This document shows positions 1-6,383 of a DNA stretch of 7,970 nucleotides, piece after piece. The notes beneath the pieces are model-generated. The model had not been told where the DNA came from and did no database searches. It saw only the letters and a program-made list of their open reading frames with translations. The stretch is from Hyphomicrobiales bacterium (GTDB taxonomy: Bacteria > Pseudomonadota > Alphaproteobacteria > Rhizobiales > Beijerinckiaceae): the NCBI GenBank assembly GCA_027489835.1, contig JAIXZF010000105.1, positions 1 to 7,970 of the forward strand, written 5' to 3'. The translations under genes were made by a program, and so were the position numbers. Positions within the stretch are counted from its first letter, which is position 1; every line of letters begins with the position of its first letter.

Positions 1-18
1 GATGACCGCAATACGCAT
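1..18 (-). CDS. Possible start of a gene leaving the left edge (first six codons)
   Basis: Reading leftward from an ATG at 18, the six visible codons give Met-Arg-Ile-Ala-Val-Ile. This is a hydrophobic first beta strand of the kind that opens many NAD- or FAD-binding Rossmann proteins, but the glycine-rich loop that would prove it lies outside the window. A purine-rich GAAGGGA sits about 10 bases upstream on the minus strand and could be the ribosome binding site. The gene would be downstream of, and co-directional with, the photolyase, 89 bases beyond its stop. In many proteobacteria an FAD-dependent amine oxidase-like gene neighbours the photolyase gene, which fits but is not shown. Six codons can occur by chance. 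Confidence 0.35.
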
Positions 19-107
19 TGAGGGTTAGTCCCTTCTGGCAAAGTTCCGTGGACGTCGGGTCCAAGCGGGATACGCAGCCATTCGGGATTCGGTTTCGCCT
101 GTTTCGC

Positions 108-1577
108 TCAAGCTTTGGCGGAGAGGCTTCTCAGCGCTGCGAGCGCTCGGGCGCGCGCTTCGTCGTGCGGCACCATCGGCGACGGATAGCTACTGCCCAG
201 CCTCACGCCCGCCGCGTCCAGGATCGGCCTCGGCGCGGTCCACGGAGCATGGATGACACTGCTCGGCAGCTTCGCCAGCTCGGGCACCCAGCGACGGACA
301 TAGATGCCGTCAGGATCGAACTTCGCCCCCTGCAGCACCGGATTGAAGATGCGGAAGAACGGGGAGGCGTCCGCGCCCGTCCCGGCCACCCATTGCCAGC
401 TCGCGCTGTTGCTGGCGGGATCGGCATCGACAAGCGTGTCCCAGAACCATTCCTCGCCGCGGCGCCAGTCGATCAGCAGGTGCTTGACGAGGAAGGATGC
501 GACGATCATCCGCACCCGGTTGTGCATCCACCCCGTCGTCCAGAGCTGGCGCATTCCCGCATCGACGATCGGATAGCCCGTCCGTCCGCGCTGCCACTGG
601 TCCAGCTGCCCGGCGTCGCTTCGCCAGGGGAACGCCTCGAAGCGAGGCGCATAGTCGCGCCGCGCGAGCTCGGGATTGTGGTGCAGCAGGTAGTACGAGA
701 ACTCGCGCCACCCGAGTTCCTTCAGGAAGGTTTCGAGGTCGCCGGGGCTGGCCCTGACGCTCCCGCTGGCCTCGGCGTGCTCAGCCGCGTGCCAGCACTG
801 GCGCACGCTGATCTCGCCGAAGCGCAGGTGTGGCGACAGCTGCGAAGTCGCTGGCATGTCGGGTCTGTTCCTCGCCTCGCCGTAGCCGGCCATCCCGCCG
901 GTCACGAAGGCCTCGAGGCGGGCCTGCGCCCCCTCTTCCCCGCGCGTCCAGGCCTCGCGCATGCCGCCGGCCCAGTCAGGGCTGGTCGGCTCGAGGCCCA
1001 GCGCGTCAACCGGCACGGCGCGGAGGCCGCCTGCGGCGGGAAATGGCGCGCCGACGAGGGCGGCGGGCGCCGCCAGCGGCATGTCCGGCGCGCCCTTGGC
1101 CCGCATCGCGCGCCAGTAAGGCGTGTAGACCCGGATCGGACCGCCGGCCTTGGTGGTCAGCGTCCAGGGCTCGTGGATCAGCCTGCCGTTGAAGCTCGAT
1201 GCCGCGATGCCCGCTTCGCGCAGCGCGGTTTTGATGCCTGTATCGACGGCGATCTCGGCAGCGCCGTAGCGGCGGTTCCAGACCACCGCTCCGGCGCCGG
1301 CGGCCCTTGCGAGCGCAGGCACGATGTCTCGTGCCGAGCCGTGAAGCACGTGCAGCGCTGCGCCGCGCTCGCGGAGCGACGCGTCGAGCGCCCTCAGCGA
1401 GCCGGCCAGCCACCAGCGCGAGGCGGCTCCTAGCGGCCTGATGCCGGGAGAGGCTTCGTCATGCACGTAGATGCACAGGACAGGGGCGCCGCTTTCCGCG
1501 GCCTGCGCGAGGGCCGGGTTGTCGGATATCCGCAGATCCTCGCGAAACCAGACGATGACGGGTGAAGCAGCGCTCAT
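108..1577 (-). CDS. phrB: Deoxyribodipyrimidine photolyase, class I (DNA repair by blue light)
   Basis: This 489-residue protein would split UV-induced cyclobutane pyrimidine dimers in DNA using light and reduced FAD. An N-terminal antenna-binding alpha/beta domain (about 5-165, opening VIVWFREDLRISDNPAL) is followed by a helical FAD-binding domain (about 210-480). By alignment from memory to E. coli PhrB, the electron-transfer tryptophans 306, 359 and 382 correspond to W318, W371 and W394. The lesion-binding tryptophans correspond to W290 (in ELGWREF) and W396, glutamate 274 to E287, and the FAD-contacting asparagine 378 to N390. The protein is therefore intact and probably active. At the methenyltetrahydrofolate contact N108 of E. 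coli there appears to be alanine (A107), next to a kept glutamate (E108), so the antenna cofactor is uncertain. The ATG at 1577 gives the usual N-terminus; a GGGGG precedes it. It lies 17 bp after the hydrolase stop. Cryptochrome is less likely given the full lesion-binding set. Confidence 0.95.
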   Translation of the reverse strand: MSAASPVIVWFREDLRISDNPALAQAAESGAPVLCIYVHDEASPGIRPLGAASRWWLAGSLRALDASLRERGAALHVLHGSARDIVPALARAAGAGAVVWNRRYGAAEIAVDTGIKTALREAGIAASSFNGRLIHEPWTLTTKAGGPIRVYTPYWRAMRAKGAPDMPLAAPAALVGAPFPAAGGLRAVPVDALGLEPTSPDWAGGMREAWTRGEEGAQARLEAFVTGGMAGYGEARNRPDMPATSQLSPHLRFGEISVRQCWHAAEHAEASGSVRASPGDLETFLKELGWREFSYYLLHHNPELARRDYAPRFEAFPWRSDAGQLDQWQRGRTGYPIVDAGMRQLWTTGWMHNRVRMIVASFLVKHLLIDWRRGEEWFWDTLVDADPASNSASWQWVAGTGADASPFFRIFNPVLQGAKFDPDGIYVRRWVPELAKLPSSVIHAPWTAPRPILDAAGVRLGSSYPSPMVPHDEARARALAALRSLSAKA

Positions 1578-1594
1578 GCCCCCGGCTTAGCGCG

Positions 1595-2572
1595 TCAGCC
1601 CTCCTTGGGTCCAGACAGCTGGCCGCCCAGAGCTGCGACGAGGAAGCGCAGCACCGCGCTTCGTATCGCCGTGGTCTCTTTGTGGCCGACGCCGTCCTGG
1701 GCGATCAGTTCAAAGGCTGCGCCAGCGCCCCTAGCGCCGTAGGCCGCTTGCGCATCCGCCGCTGCCCTGGCGACAGCGCCGGGCGGGGTGAGCGGGTCGT
1801 CCGTGCCGATGCAGACGAGCTGCGGGCGAGGGGCAGCCATGCCGGCGATCTCGCCCGTCGAAAACGTGCCGAGCAGTCCGGGCACGGTCATGTAGATGCC
1901 GTGAAGGTCGTGGGCGCCGTCGTTCACGAGGGTGGCGAGATCGGCAAAGCAGCACAGCTGCGCGACCGCGGCGATGCGCGTGTCGAGCGCCGCGAGCCAG
2001 AACGACAGCGTGGCTCCCATCGAAATGCCCATGGCTCCGATTCTGTCCGTGTCGACGCCCCCGATCTCGCCAAGCACGTCCACCAGTCCGGCAAGTTCCG
2101 ACAGCATCTGGCCGAACAGCGTGGTCCCGCGCCAGAGATGGCGCTTGGCCGCCGCGGATTCGCTCTCCGAGGCGCGTTCTCCGAAGCAGGGCAGGTCGAG
2201 GCACAGGGCCACGAAGCCGGCCTCCGCCAGCGCCACTGCGTAGGGCGGATCGATCAGGGCCGGGCGCCCGCCGACGAGCTCCGACGCGCCGATCGCATGG
2301 CGGTTGCCGTGTGCATGGCAGTAGATCATGGCCGGCAGGTTCAGCCACGGCGACGACGGGCCCGTGAGATAGGCCCGGGCCGTGCTGCCATCCGTGGAGC
2401 GAAGCGTCAGCCTTTCGCAGCGGAACACCGCTGAAGCCTGAGCCTCCGCCGTGCGCGCCGCTATGCTCCAGCGGGTCGGGGCAAAATGGCCGAGACAGCG
2501 CGCCAACGCGGAGCGCCGGCCTGCATCCGGGTCGAAACTGGGCCCGTTGCCATGCATGCCGCTTGCTCCCAT
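1595..2572 (-). CDS. Alpha/beta hydrolase, dienelactone hydrolase-like
   Basis: A serine hydrolase of 325 residues, probably cytoplasmic since no signal peptide is visible. It shows the hallmarks of the alpha/beta-hydrolase fold: an oxyanion-hole segment MIYCHAHGN (about 82-90), a nucleophile elbow GISMG with Ser184, an acid in GTDDPLTPP (Asp258 or Asp259), and a C-terminal histidine in GVGHKE (His297). Spacing is normal for the family, so it should be catalytic. The natural substrate cannot be told from sequence; esterase or dienelactone hydrolase-like activity is a family-level guess. Two starts are possible. The ATG at 2572 has only a weak upstream GAAG, whereas an ATG at 2557 (residue 6) is preceded by GGGAG with an 8-base gap, which is the better ribosome binding site. 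It begins a minus-strand unit with the photolyase and is divergent from the transporter operon. Confidence 0.85.
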   Translation of the reverse strand: MGASGMHGNGPSFDPDAGRRSALARCLGHFAPTRWSIAARTAEAQASAVFRCERLTLRSTDGSTARAYLTGPSSPWLNLPAMIYCHAHGNRHAIGASELVGGRPALIDPPYAVALAEAGFVALCLDLPCFGERASESESAAAKRHLWRGTTLFGQMLSELAGLVDVLGEIGGVDTDRIGAMGISMGATLSFWLAALDTRIAAVAQLCCFADLATLVNDGAHDLHGIYMTVPGLLGTFSTGEIAGMAAPRPQLVCIGTDDPLTPPGAVARAAADAQAAYGARGAGAAFELIAQDGVGHKETTAIRSAVLRFLVAALGGQLSGPKEG

Positions 2573-2583
2573 TGCGCTTCAAC

Positions 2584-2612
2584 TTGACACATTCGGCCCG
2601 GCATTGTCAGCT
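2584..2612 (+). promoter_or_regulatory. Possible promoter of the transporter operon
   Basis: A perfect TTGACA hexamer lies at 2584-2589 in the divergent intergenic region, 111 bases before the binding-protein start. Seventeen bases further on the sequence is TCAGCT, a poor match to the -10 consensus, so this is at best a regulated or weak sigma-70 promoter. Assignment is inference; the transcription start is not visible. Confidence 0.3.
2585..2609. promoter_or_regulatory. Dyad TGACA-N15-TGTCA, candidate operator
   Basis: Two 5-base half sites form an inverted repeat with starts 20 bases apart, about two helical turns, and overlap the candidate -35 hexamer. This geometry would suit a dimeric repressor or activator of the sugar operon. 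The half sites are short and can arise by chance, and no regulator gene is present in the window to pair with them. Confidence 0.2.
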
Positions 2613-2685
2613 TTGGACCAATCGCGACCGGCTGGCCTCGGAGGCATGGGCGGCGCTGCAACAACATGGCCCGACCAAGGGCCTC

Positions 2686-2691
2686 GGGAGG
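2686..2691 (+). promoter_or_regulatory. Strong ribosome binding site that fixes the binding-protein start
   Basis: GGGAGG followed by an A-rich 9-base spacer precedes the ATG at 2701. This, together with the signal peptide that starts exactly there, rules out the longer open frame beginning at 2563, whose extra 46 codons cover the intergenic region. Confidence 0.85.
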
Positions 2692-2700
2692 AAAAAACGG

Positions 2701-3981
2701 ATGTCGACCAAGCGAACCCTTTTGGCTGCCTTCACCTTCGGCGTCGCGGCGGCTGCCCTGGCCGTTCCGGCCTCGGCCCAGACCGTCAACCTGCGCTACC
2801 TGTGCTATGCGGACGCGAACGAGTGCGATGTGGCGCGCGACCTGCTGGACCGCTTCGAGCGGGCCAATCCGACGATCAAGGTGACCGTCGACAAGGTCGG
2901 CTTCGCGGTCATCCGCGAGCAGCTCGAAACCCGCCTCCAGGGCGGCGAGGCGCCGGACATGGCGCGCGTCACCAATCTTGGCGGCCTCAACCGCTACTAC
3001 CTCGACCTCACGCCCCACGTGAACGCGAAGTACTGGGAGGACAACTTCTCTACTACGCTGCCCTGGATGCGCGTCGGCGCCGCCGACAAGGGCATTTACG
3101 GCTTCCTGACGCAGCTCACCGTCACCGGCCCGTACGTCAACAAGACGATGTTCGACCAGACCGGTGTGAAGATGCCGGCTGCCGGCGCGACCTGGGATGA
3201 CTGGGCCAAGGCGCTCCGGGAGGTGCAGACCAAGGGCAAGATCTATTCGGCCATGGCGCTGGACCGCACCGGCCATCGCTTCGCCGGCATGGCGATCTCC
3301 ATGGGCGCGAAGTACTTCGACGCGCAGGGCAACCCCAGCGCCGTGGTCGACGACGGCTTCAAGGCCACGGCCGAGCGCATCGTCCAGTGGCACAAGGACG
3401 GGCTGATGCCCCCCGACATCTGGCCCGGCGCGGCCGGCGCCAAGTGGAAGAACGCCGGCGACATGTTCATCAACGGCGACACCGCGATGCACATCGCGGG
3501 CTCCTGGATGATCCAGAAGTTCCAGTCCGACATCGGCGACAAGTTCGAGTGGATCGTGCCGGCCCAGCCCTGCGGTCCTGCCGGCTGTTCGGCCATGCCG
3601 GGCGGCGCCGCGATGGTCGCCTTCAAGGCCACGAAGCATCCCGCCGAGGTCGGAAAGGTCATGGAATTCATGGCGTCCGAGCCGATCCTGAAGGAATACT
3701 ACGAGCGCACCGTCCAGATCCCGGCGCACAAGGGCATCGCCGCGAAGGGGCTGACCTATCCGAAGGACGTCGCGCCCCAGACCGTCGCCGCGCTGAAGCA
3801 GTTCACCGAGGATTTCGGCAAGATTTCCCCGGTGGCGCACCAGCTTCAGGCCTACCAGCGCAACGTCGCGATCTTCAACGCCACGGTGAACTACGTCGCG
3901 CAGTCCATCACCGGCACGCTCACCCTGCCGCAGGCCTACGCCAAGGTTCAGGAAGAGATCGACAACGCCGTGAAGCGGTGA
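2701..3981 (+). CDS. Sugar ABC transporter substrate-binding protein (periplasmic)
   Basis: A 426-residue extracellular solute-binding protein of family 1 (maltose-binding-protein-like, CUT1 class) that would deliver a carbohydrate to the two permeases. It has a classic Sec signal peptide: basic MSTKR, a hydrophobic core to about residue 22, and an Ala-Ser-Ala motif at 24-26 with cleavage expected before Gln27. There is no lipobox cysteine, so the mature protein should be soluble in the periplasm. Family features include an early DLLDRFERANPTIKV segment (a helix followed by the next strand), the APDMARV segment, and a C-terminal helical lobe with ISPVAHQLQ. Length is normal. Two close cysteine pairs occur, C35/C42 and C291/C296, which may form disulfides. 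The substrate cannot be read from sequence; the downstream GH31 enzyme suggests an alpha-glycoside. It is the first gene of the operon, separated from permease 1 by 87 bp with hairpins. Confidence 0.93.
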   Translation: MSTKRTLLAAFTFGVAAAALAVPASAQTVNLRYLCYADANECDVARDLLDRFERANPTIKVTVDKVGFAVIREQLETRLQGGEAPDMARVTNLGGLNRYYLDLTPHVNAKYWEDNFSTTLPWMRVGAADKGIYGFLTQLTVTGPYVNKTMFDQTGVKMPAAGATWDDWAKALREVQTKGKIYSAMALDRTGHRFAGMAISMGAKYFDAQGNPSAVVDDGFKATAERIVQWHKDGLMPPDIWPGAAGAKWKNAGDMFINGDTAMHIAGSWMIQKFQSDIGDKFEWIVPAQPCGPAGCSAMPGGAAMVAFKATKHPAEVGKVMEFMASEPILKEYYERTVQIPAHKGIAAKGLTYPKDVAPQTVAALKQFTEDFGKISPVAHQLQAYQRNVAIFNATVNYVAQSITGTLTLPQAYAKVQEEIDNAVKR

Positions 3982-3999
3982 TCGCCGTGACGGGCGATC
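3980..3999 (+). other. Hairpin overlapping the binding-protein stop codon
   Basis: GATCGCC and GGCGATC form a perfect 7-bp stem with a 6-base loop, starting within the TGA stop at 3979-3981. No T-run follows, so it is not a standard intrinsic terminator. With the second hairpin at 4017-4036 it may protect the 3' end of the binding-protein message or reduce read-through into the permease genes. Confidence 0.5.
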
Positions 4000-4016
4000 G
4001 GCCACCGCGCGGGGAG

Positions 4017-4036
4017 GGCGCCGCCTTGGCGGCGCC
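4017..4036 (+). other. GC-only hairpin between binding-protein and permease genes
   Basis: GGCGCCGCC and GGCGGCGCC form a perfect 9-bp inverted repeat around TT; in RNA the stem would be about 8 bp with a 4-base loop. It is followed by GTTCCGG rather than a run of T, so full termination is unlikely. Such intercistronic stem-loops often sit after binding-protein genes of sugar ABC operons, where they favour more binding protein than membrane parts; that role here is inferred. Confidence 0.55.
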
Positions 4037-4068
4037 GTTCCGGCCGCGAGTGATCTGGGCTCGATGCG

Positions 4069-5307
4069 ATGGCTGACGTGACGGCGCCAAGCCCGGCAGG
4101 CCCGGCCCGCAACCCCGTCGGCTGGCTTTGGGGCAAGCTGGGCGATGCGCTGGACGGCCCGTTCGGCGCGTTGCAGGCCCATATCGGGGCCAACCGAATG
4201 GCGTACGTCTTCCTGCTGCCCAATGTGCTGGTCTTCGGCGTCTTCTCCTTCTGGCCGATGCTGCTGAACTTCTACATCGCCTTCACGGGCGGGCAGTCGG
4301 TGATCCTGGCGGACCGGCCCTTCGTCGGCCTCGACAATTTCCGCGAGCTGCTCGATTGCCCGAGCTGGCTCGATCCCAAGACCTGTCCGGTCTCGGGCTT
4401 TTCCTTCTGGACCGGCGTCTGGAACACGCTCTTCTTCGCCGTTGTCCAGGTTCCCATCATGATCGTCGTGGCCCTCGCGACCGCGCTGGTCCTCAACCGG
4501 GACATCCGGGCGCGCGGCTTCTGGCGCGCGGTGTATTTCTATCCGGTGATGCTTTCGCCGGTCGTCGTGGCGGTGATCTGGGACTGGGTGCTGAAGCGGC
4601 GCGGCATTCTCAACGCGCTGCTTGAGGACGGGGTGGGAGCCTGGAACTGGCTGATGTCGTTCTACGTGGGCCGACTATCATTTTTCTTGTTCGGAGCCTT
4701 CCTGTTCGATTGCCTTCTTGCGATGGTTTTCGGTCGAAAACCAAACAGTTGGTCGAACCGAACTCGACTCATCGCGGCGATAAGCCTTGTTTTAATCTAC
4801 ATAAGCGTCTTCGGAACGGCGGCGGGTTCCTTCACCCTGCCCGAATACCGCCCGATCAACTGGCTGATCGACGTGCGCTCTGGCTGGCCCATGTTCTGGG
4901 TGATCTTCGTCTACACCTGGGGCCATCTCGGCTTTTACATGCTGATCCTGCTGGCTGGCCTGCAGGCCATCCCGAAGGATCTCTACGAAGCCGCCGAGAT
5001 GGACGGCACGTCGCGCTCGCGCGCCTTCTGGCGCATCACCTTGCCGCTGCTGATGCCGACCATGATCGTGGTGCTGGTGCTCAGCCTGATCCGCGCCTTC
5101 CAGGTCTTCGACGAGGTCTATGTGCTCACCGGCGGCGGCCCCGGGCAGGCCACCAAGATGATCATCCAGCACATCTACGAGAGCGCCTTCATCGGCGACG
5201 CCAAGCGCTACGGCATCGCGGCCGCGTCGTCGGTGCTGGTGGCGGGCCTGCTCCTGCTGCTGACGCTCGCGCAGCTCGCCGCGACACGCAAGAAGGCGGG
5301 CGGATGA
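4069..5307 (+). CDS. Sugar ABC transporter permease 1 (MalF/UgpA type) with an inserted segment
   Basis: An inner-membrane permease of 412 residues, forming the channel with permease 2. Hydrophobic segments lie near residues 44-68, 114-140, 153-175, 203-222, 232-255, 273-297, 324-346 and 381-405. The cytoplasmic EAA loop that docks on the ATPase is clear at 307-330, with Glu-Ala-Ala and Asp-Gly kept (E307, A308, A309, D312, G313). Relatives are usually about 290-330 residues with six spans. The excess comes from a 43-residue hydrophilic N-terminal extension and from a block at 193-263 that adds two hydrophobic segments (see the separate entry). The ATG at 4069 has no clear ribosome binding site; an in-frame ATG at 4198, just before the first span, is an alternative start. 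The reading frame is open throughout and the stop overlaps the next start as ATGA, so the gene looks functional. Substrate is unknown. Confidence 0.92.
   Translation: MADVTAPSPAGPARNPVGWLWGKLGDALDGPFGALQAHIGANRMAYVFLLPNVLVFGVFSFWPMLLNFYIAFTGGQSVILADRPFVGLDNFRELLDCPSWLDPKTCPVSGFSFWTGVWNTLFFAVVQVPIMIVVALATALVLNRDIRARGFWRAVYFYPVMLSPVVVAVIWDWVLKRRGILNALLEDGVGAWNWLMSFYVGRLSFFLFGAFLFDCLLAMVFGRKPNSWSNRTRLIAAISLVLIYISVFGTAAGSFTLPEYRPINWLIDVRSGWPMFWVIFVYTWGHLGFYMLILLAGLQAIPKDLYEAAEMDGTSRSRAFWRITLPLLMPTMIVVLVLSLIRAFQVFDEVYVLTGGGPGQATKMIIQHIYESAFIGDAKRYGIAAASSVLVAGLLLLLTLAQLAATRKKAGG
4645..4655 (+). repeat. Direct repeat copy 1 (AACTGGCTGAT)
   Basis: Eleven identical bases occur here and at 4858-4868, both read as Asn-Trp-Leu plus the first two bases of the next codon, 213 bases apart. 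The repeat bounds the unusual block of permease 1. It could be a duplicated target, a recombination site, or a coincidence of similar coding. Confidence 0.55.
4645..4857 (+). other. In-frame 213-bp insertion within permease 1, AT-richer core
   Basis: The block starts at the first copy of an 11-bp direct repeat (4645-4655) and ends just before the second copy (4858-4868). It is 71 codons and keeps the frame. Its core, about 4671-4810, is roughly 46% GC by hand count (65 of 140), far below the flanking coding sequence, and uses codons rare in the neighbours such as TTA, CTA, ATA, TTG and AAA. It encodes two hydrophobic stretches joined by a basic, Asn/Ser-rich linker (GRKPNSWSNRTR), which would add a membrane hairpin without changing the topology of the rest. 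Joining residues 192 and 264 gives a conventional permease sequence. Origin is unknown; no transposase or terminal inverted repeat is visible. Confidence 0.6.
4858..4868 (+). repeat. Direct repeat copy 2 (AACTGGCTGAT)
   Basis: Second copy of the 11-base repeat, encoding Asn264-Trp265-Leu266. It directly precedes the segment leading into the next conserved span (GWPMFWVIFVYTWGHLG), so this copy is the one that aligns best with ordinary permeases. Confidence 0.55.
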
Positions 5308-6383
5308 TCAACGCGACCGACGTCTCTGGCTTCCTCGGCCGCCGTCGCGGCAGGTCCGGCCCCGACTGGAGCGACTGGCTGGCCTATGCCTATCTGGCGA
5401 TGGGCGTGCTCGTCGTGCTCCTTCCGATCTTCTGGATGTTCATGTCTTCGATCAAGTCGCCCCGCGCGCTGGTCGAGAACGACCCAAGGCTGCTGCCCTA
5501 CGAACAGCTTACGACTCCGTCGCAGGACGGAGCCCGCCGCCTCGGCGTGTTCGTCTGGACGCGGCCCGACGGGACGCAGGCCGACGTCGCCTTCGTGGGC
5601 CCACGCGGCATCAACGCCCGGGTCTTCGATCTTGCCAGGCCCGACGAGGTCATCGAGGTCCCACGCAGCCAGCTCACGCGCAAGGACATCGTGCAGCCGC
5701 GCTTCGAGAATTATACCGAGCCCACCATCGGCTCGACCCAGTCGCGCAACTTCAACTTCCTGCGCTACTTCTGGAACTCGACCTTCGTGACCGTGGTGGC
5801 GACGCTGCTGACGCTGGTGGTCAACGCCATGGCCGCCTTCGCGCTGTCGAAATACAAATTCCGCGGCCGCGATGCGATGGTGATCGTCATCGTCTCGACG
5901 CTGCTGATTCCGCCCACCGTCATCCTCGTTCCGCTGTTCATCACCGTGTCGTCGCTCGGCATGCTGAACTCGCTCTGGGGCGTGATCATCCCGGCCATCG
6001 CCACGCCCACCGGCGTGTTCCTCCTGCGCCAGTACATGCTGACGATCCCGGACGAGCTTCTGGAAGCGGCGCGGATGGACGGCGCTTCGGAGTGGAAGAT
6101 CTTCTGGCGCATCATGTTGCCACTCTCGATGCCGGCGCTCTCGGTCCTGGCCATCCTCTCGGTCATGTGGCGCTGGAACGACTTCATGTGGCCCCTGATC
6201 GTGCTGACCCAATCGGAAGTGTTCACGCTGCAGCTTGGACTGTCCACCTTCAAGGGCGAGCTCAACGACAACATGCACCATCTGCTGGCCATGACGGTGC
6301 TCACGCTGCTGCCGGTCACTCTGGTGTTCGTGGTGCTGCAGAAGCACATCACCACCGGCATCGCGAACACGGGGCTGAAGTGA
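5304..6383 (+). CDS. Sugar ABC transporter permease 2 (MalG/UgpE type) with enlarged loop
   Basis: A 359-residue inner-membrane partner of permease 1. Its ATG at 5304 overlaps the previous stop as ATGA, so translation is probably coupled. Spans are predicted near 26-48, 157-182, 190-213, 223-243, 272-300 and 328-347. The EAA loop is at 254-275 (E254, A255, A256, D259, G260, with Leu-Pro at 272-273), and the C-terminus TGIANTGLK resembles the usual TAGAVKG-like end of MalG homologues. The family is typically 270-300 residues. Here the periplasmic stretch between spans 1 and 2 is about 108 residues, with an extra part at about 66-132 that looks beta-rich and carries alternating charged and hydrophobic residues. 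Base composition of the extra part matches the neighbours, so unlike the block in permease 1 it looks like an old family trait. Function as a transporter subunit is secure; substrate is not. Confidence 0.92.
   Translation: MINATDVSGFLGRRRGRSGPDWSDWLAYAYLAMGVLVVLLPIFWMFMSSIKSPRALVENDPRLLPYEQLTTPSQDGARRLGVFVWTRPDGTQADVAFVGPRGINARVFDLARPDEVIEVPRSQLTRKDIVQPRFENYTEPTIGSTQSRNFNFLRYFWNSTFVTVVATLLTLVVNAMAAFALSKYKFRGRDAMVIVIVSTLLIPPTVILVPLFITVSSLGMLNSLWGVIIPAIATPTGVFLLRQYMLTIPDELLEAARMDGASEWKIFWRIMLPLSMPALSVLAILSVMWRWNDFMWPLIVLTQSEVFTLQLGLSTFKGELNDNMHHLLAMTVLTLLPVTLVFVVLQKHITTGIANTGLK

Noticed and set aside
41..48. GGAAC on the minus strand as a general-stress (EcfG) promoter
   Set aside because: No matching CGTT-type -10 element occurs at the required 16-17 base spacing.
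21..63. Short hairpins (AGGG/CCCT near 22-34 and TGGAC/GTCCA at 49-63) as a terminator for the photolyase unit
   Set aside because: Stems are only 4-5 bp and no T-run follows on the minus strand.
18..1433. A 471-codon plus-strand open frame
   Set aside because: It lies entirely opposite the photolyase gene, has Arg/Ala-rich composition and no recognizable domain.
2461..4182. A 573-codon minus-strand open frame
   Set aside because: It is antisense to the binding-protein gene with its signal peptide and strong ribosome binding site, and covers the intergenic region; composition is shadow-like.
4645..4868. The permease 1 block as a complete mobile element
   Set aside because: No transposase, terminal inverted repeats or stop codons are visible; it is an open coding segment, so it is reported as an insertion of unknown origin only.
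4710..5303. Upstream extension of the permease 2 frame
   Set aside because: The 198 extra codons overlap permease 1 in another frame and are Arg/Ala-rich; the ATGA overlap at 5304 is the natural start.
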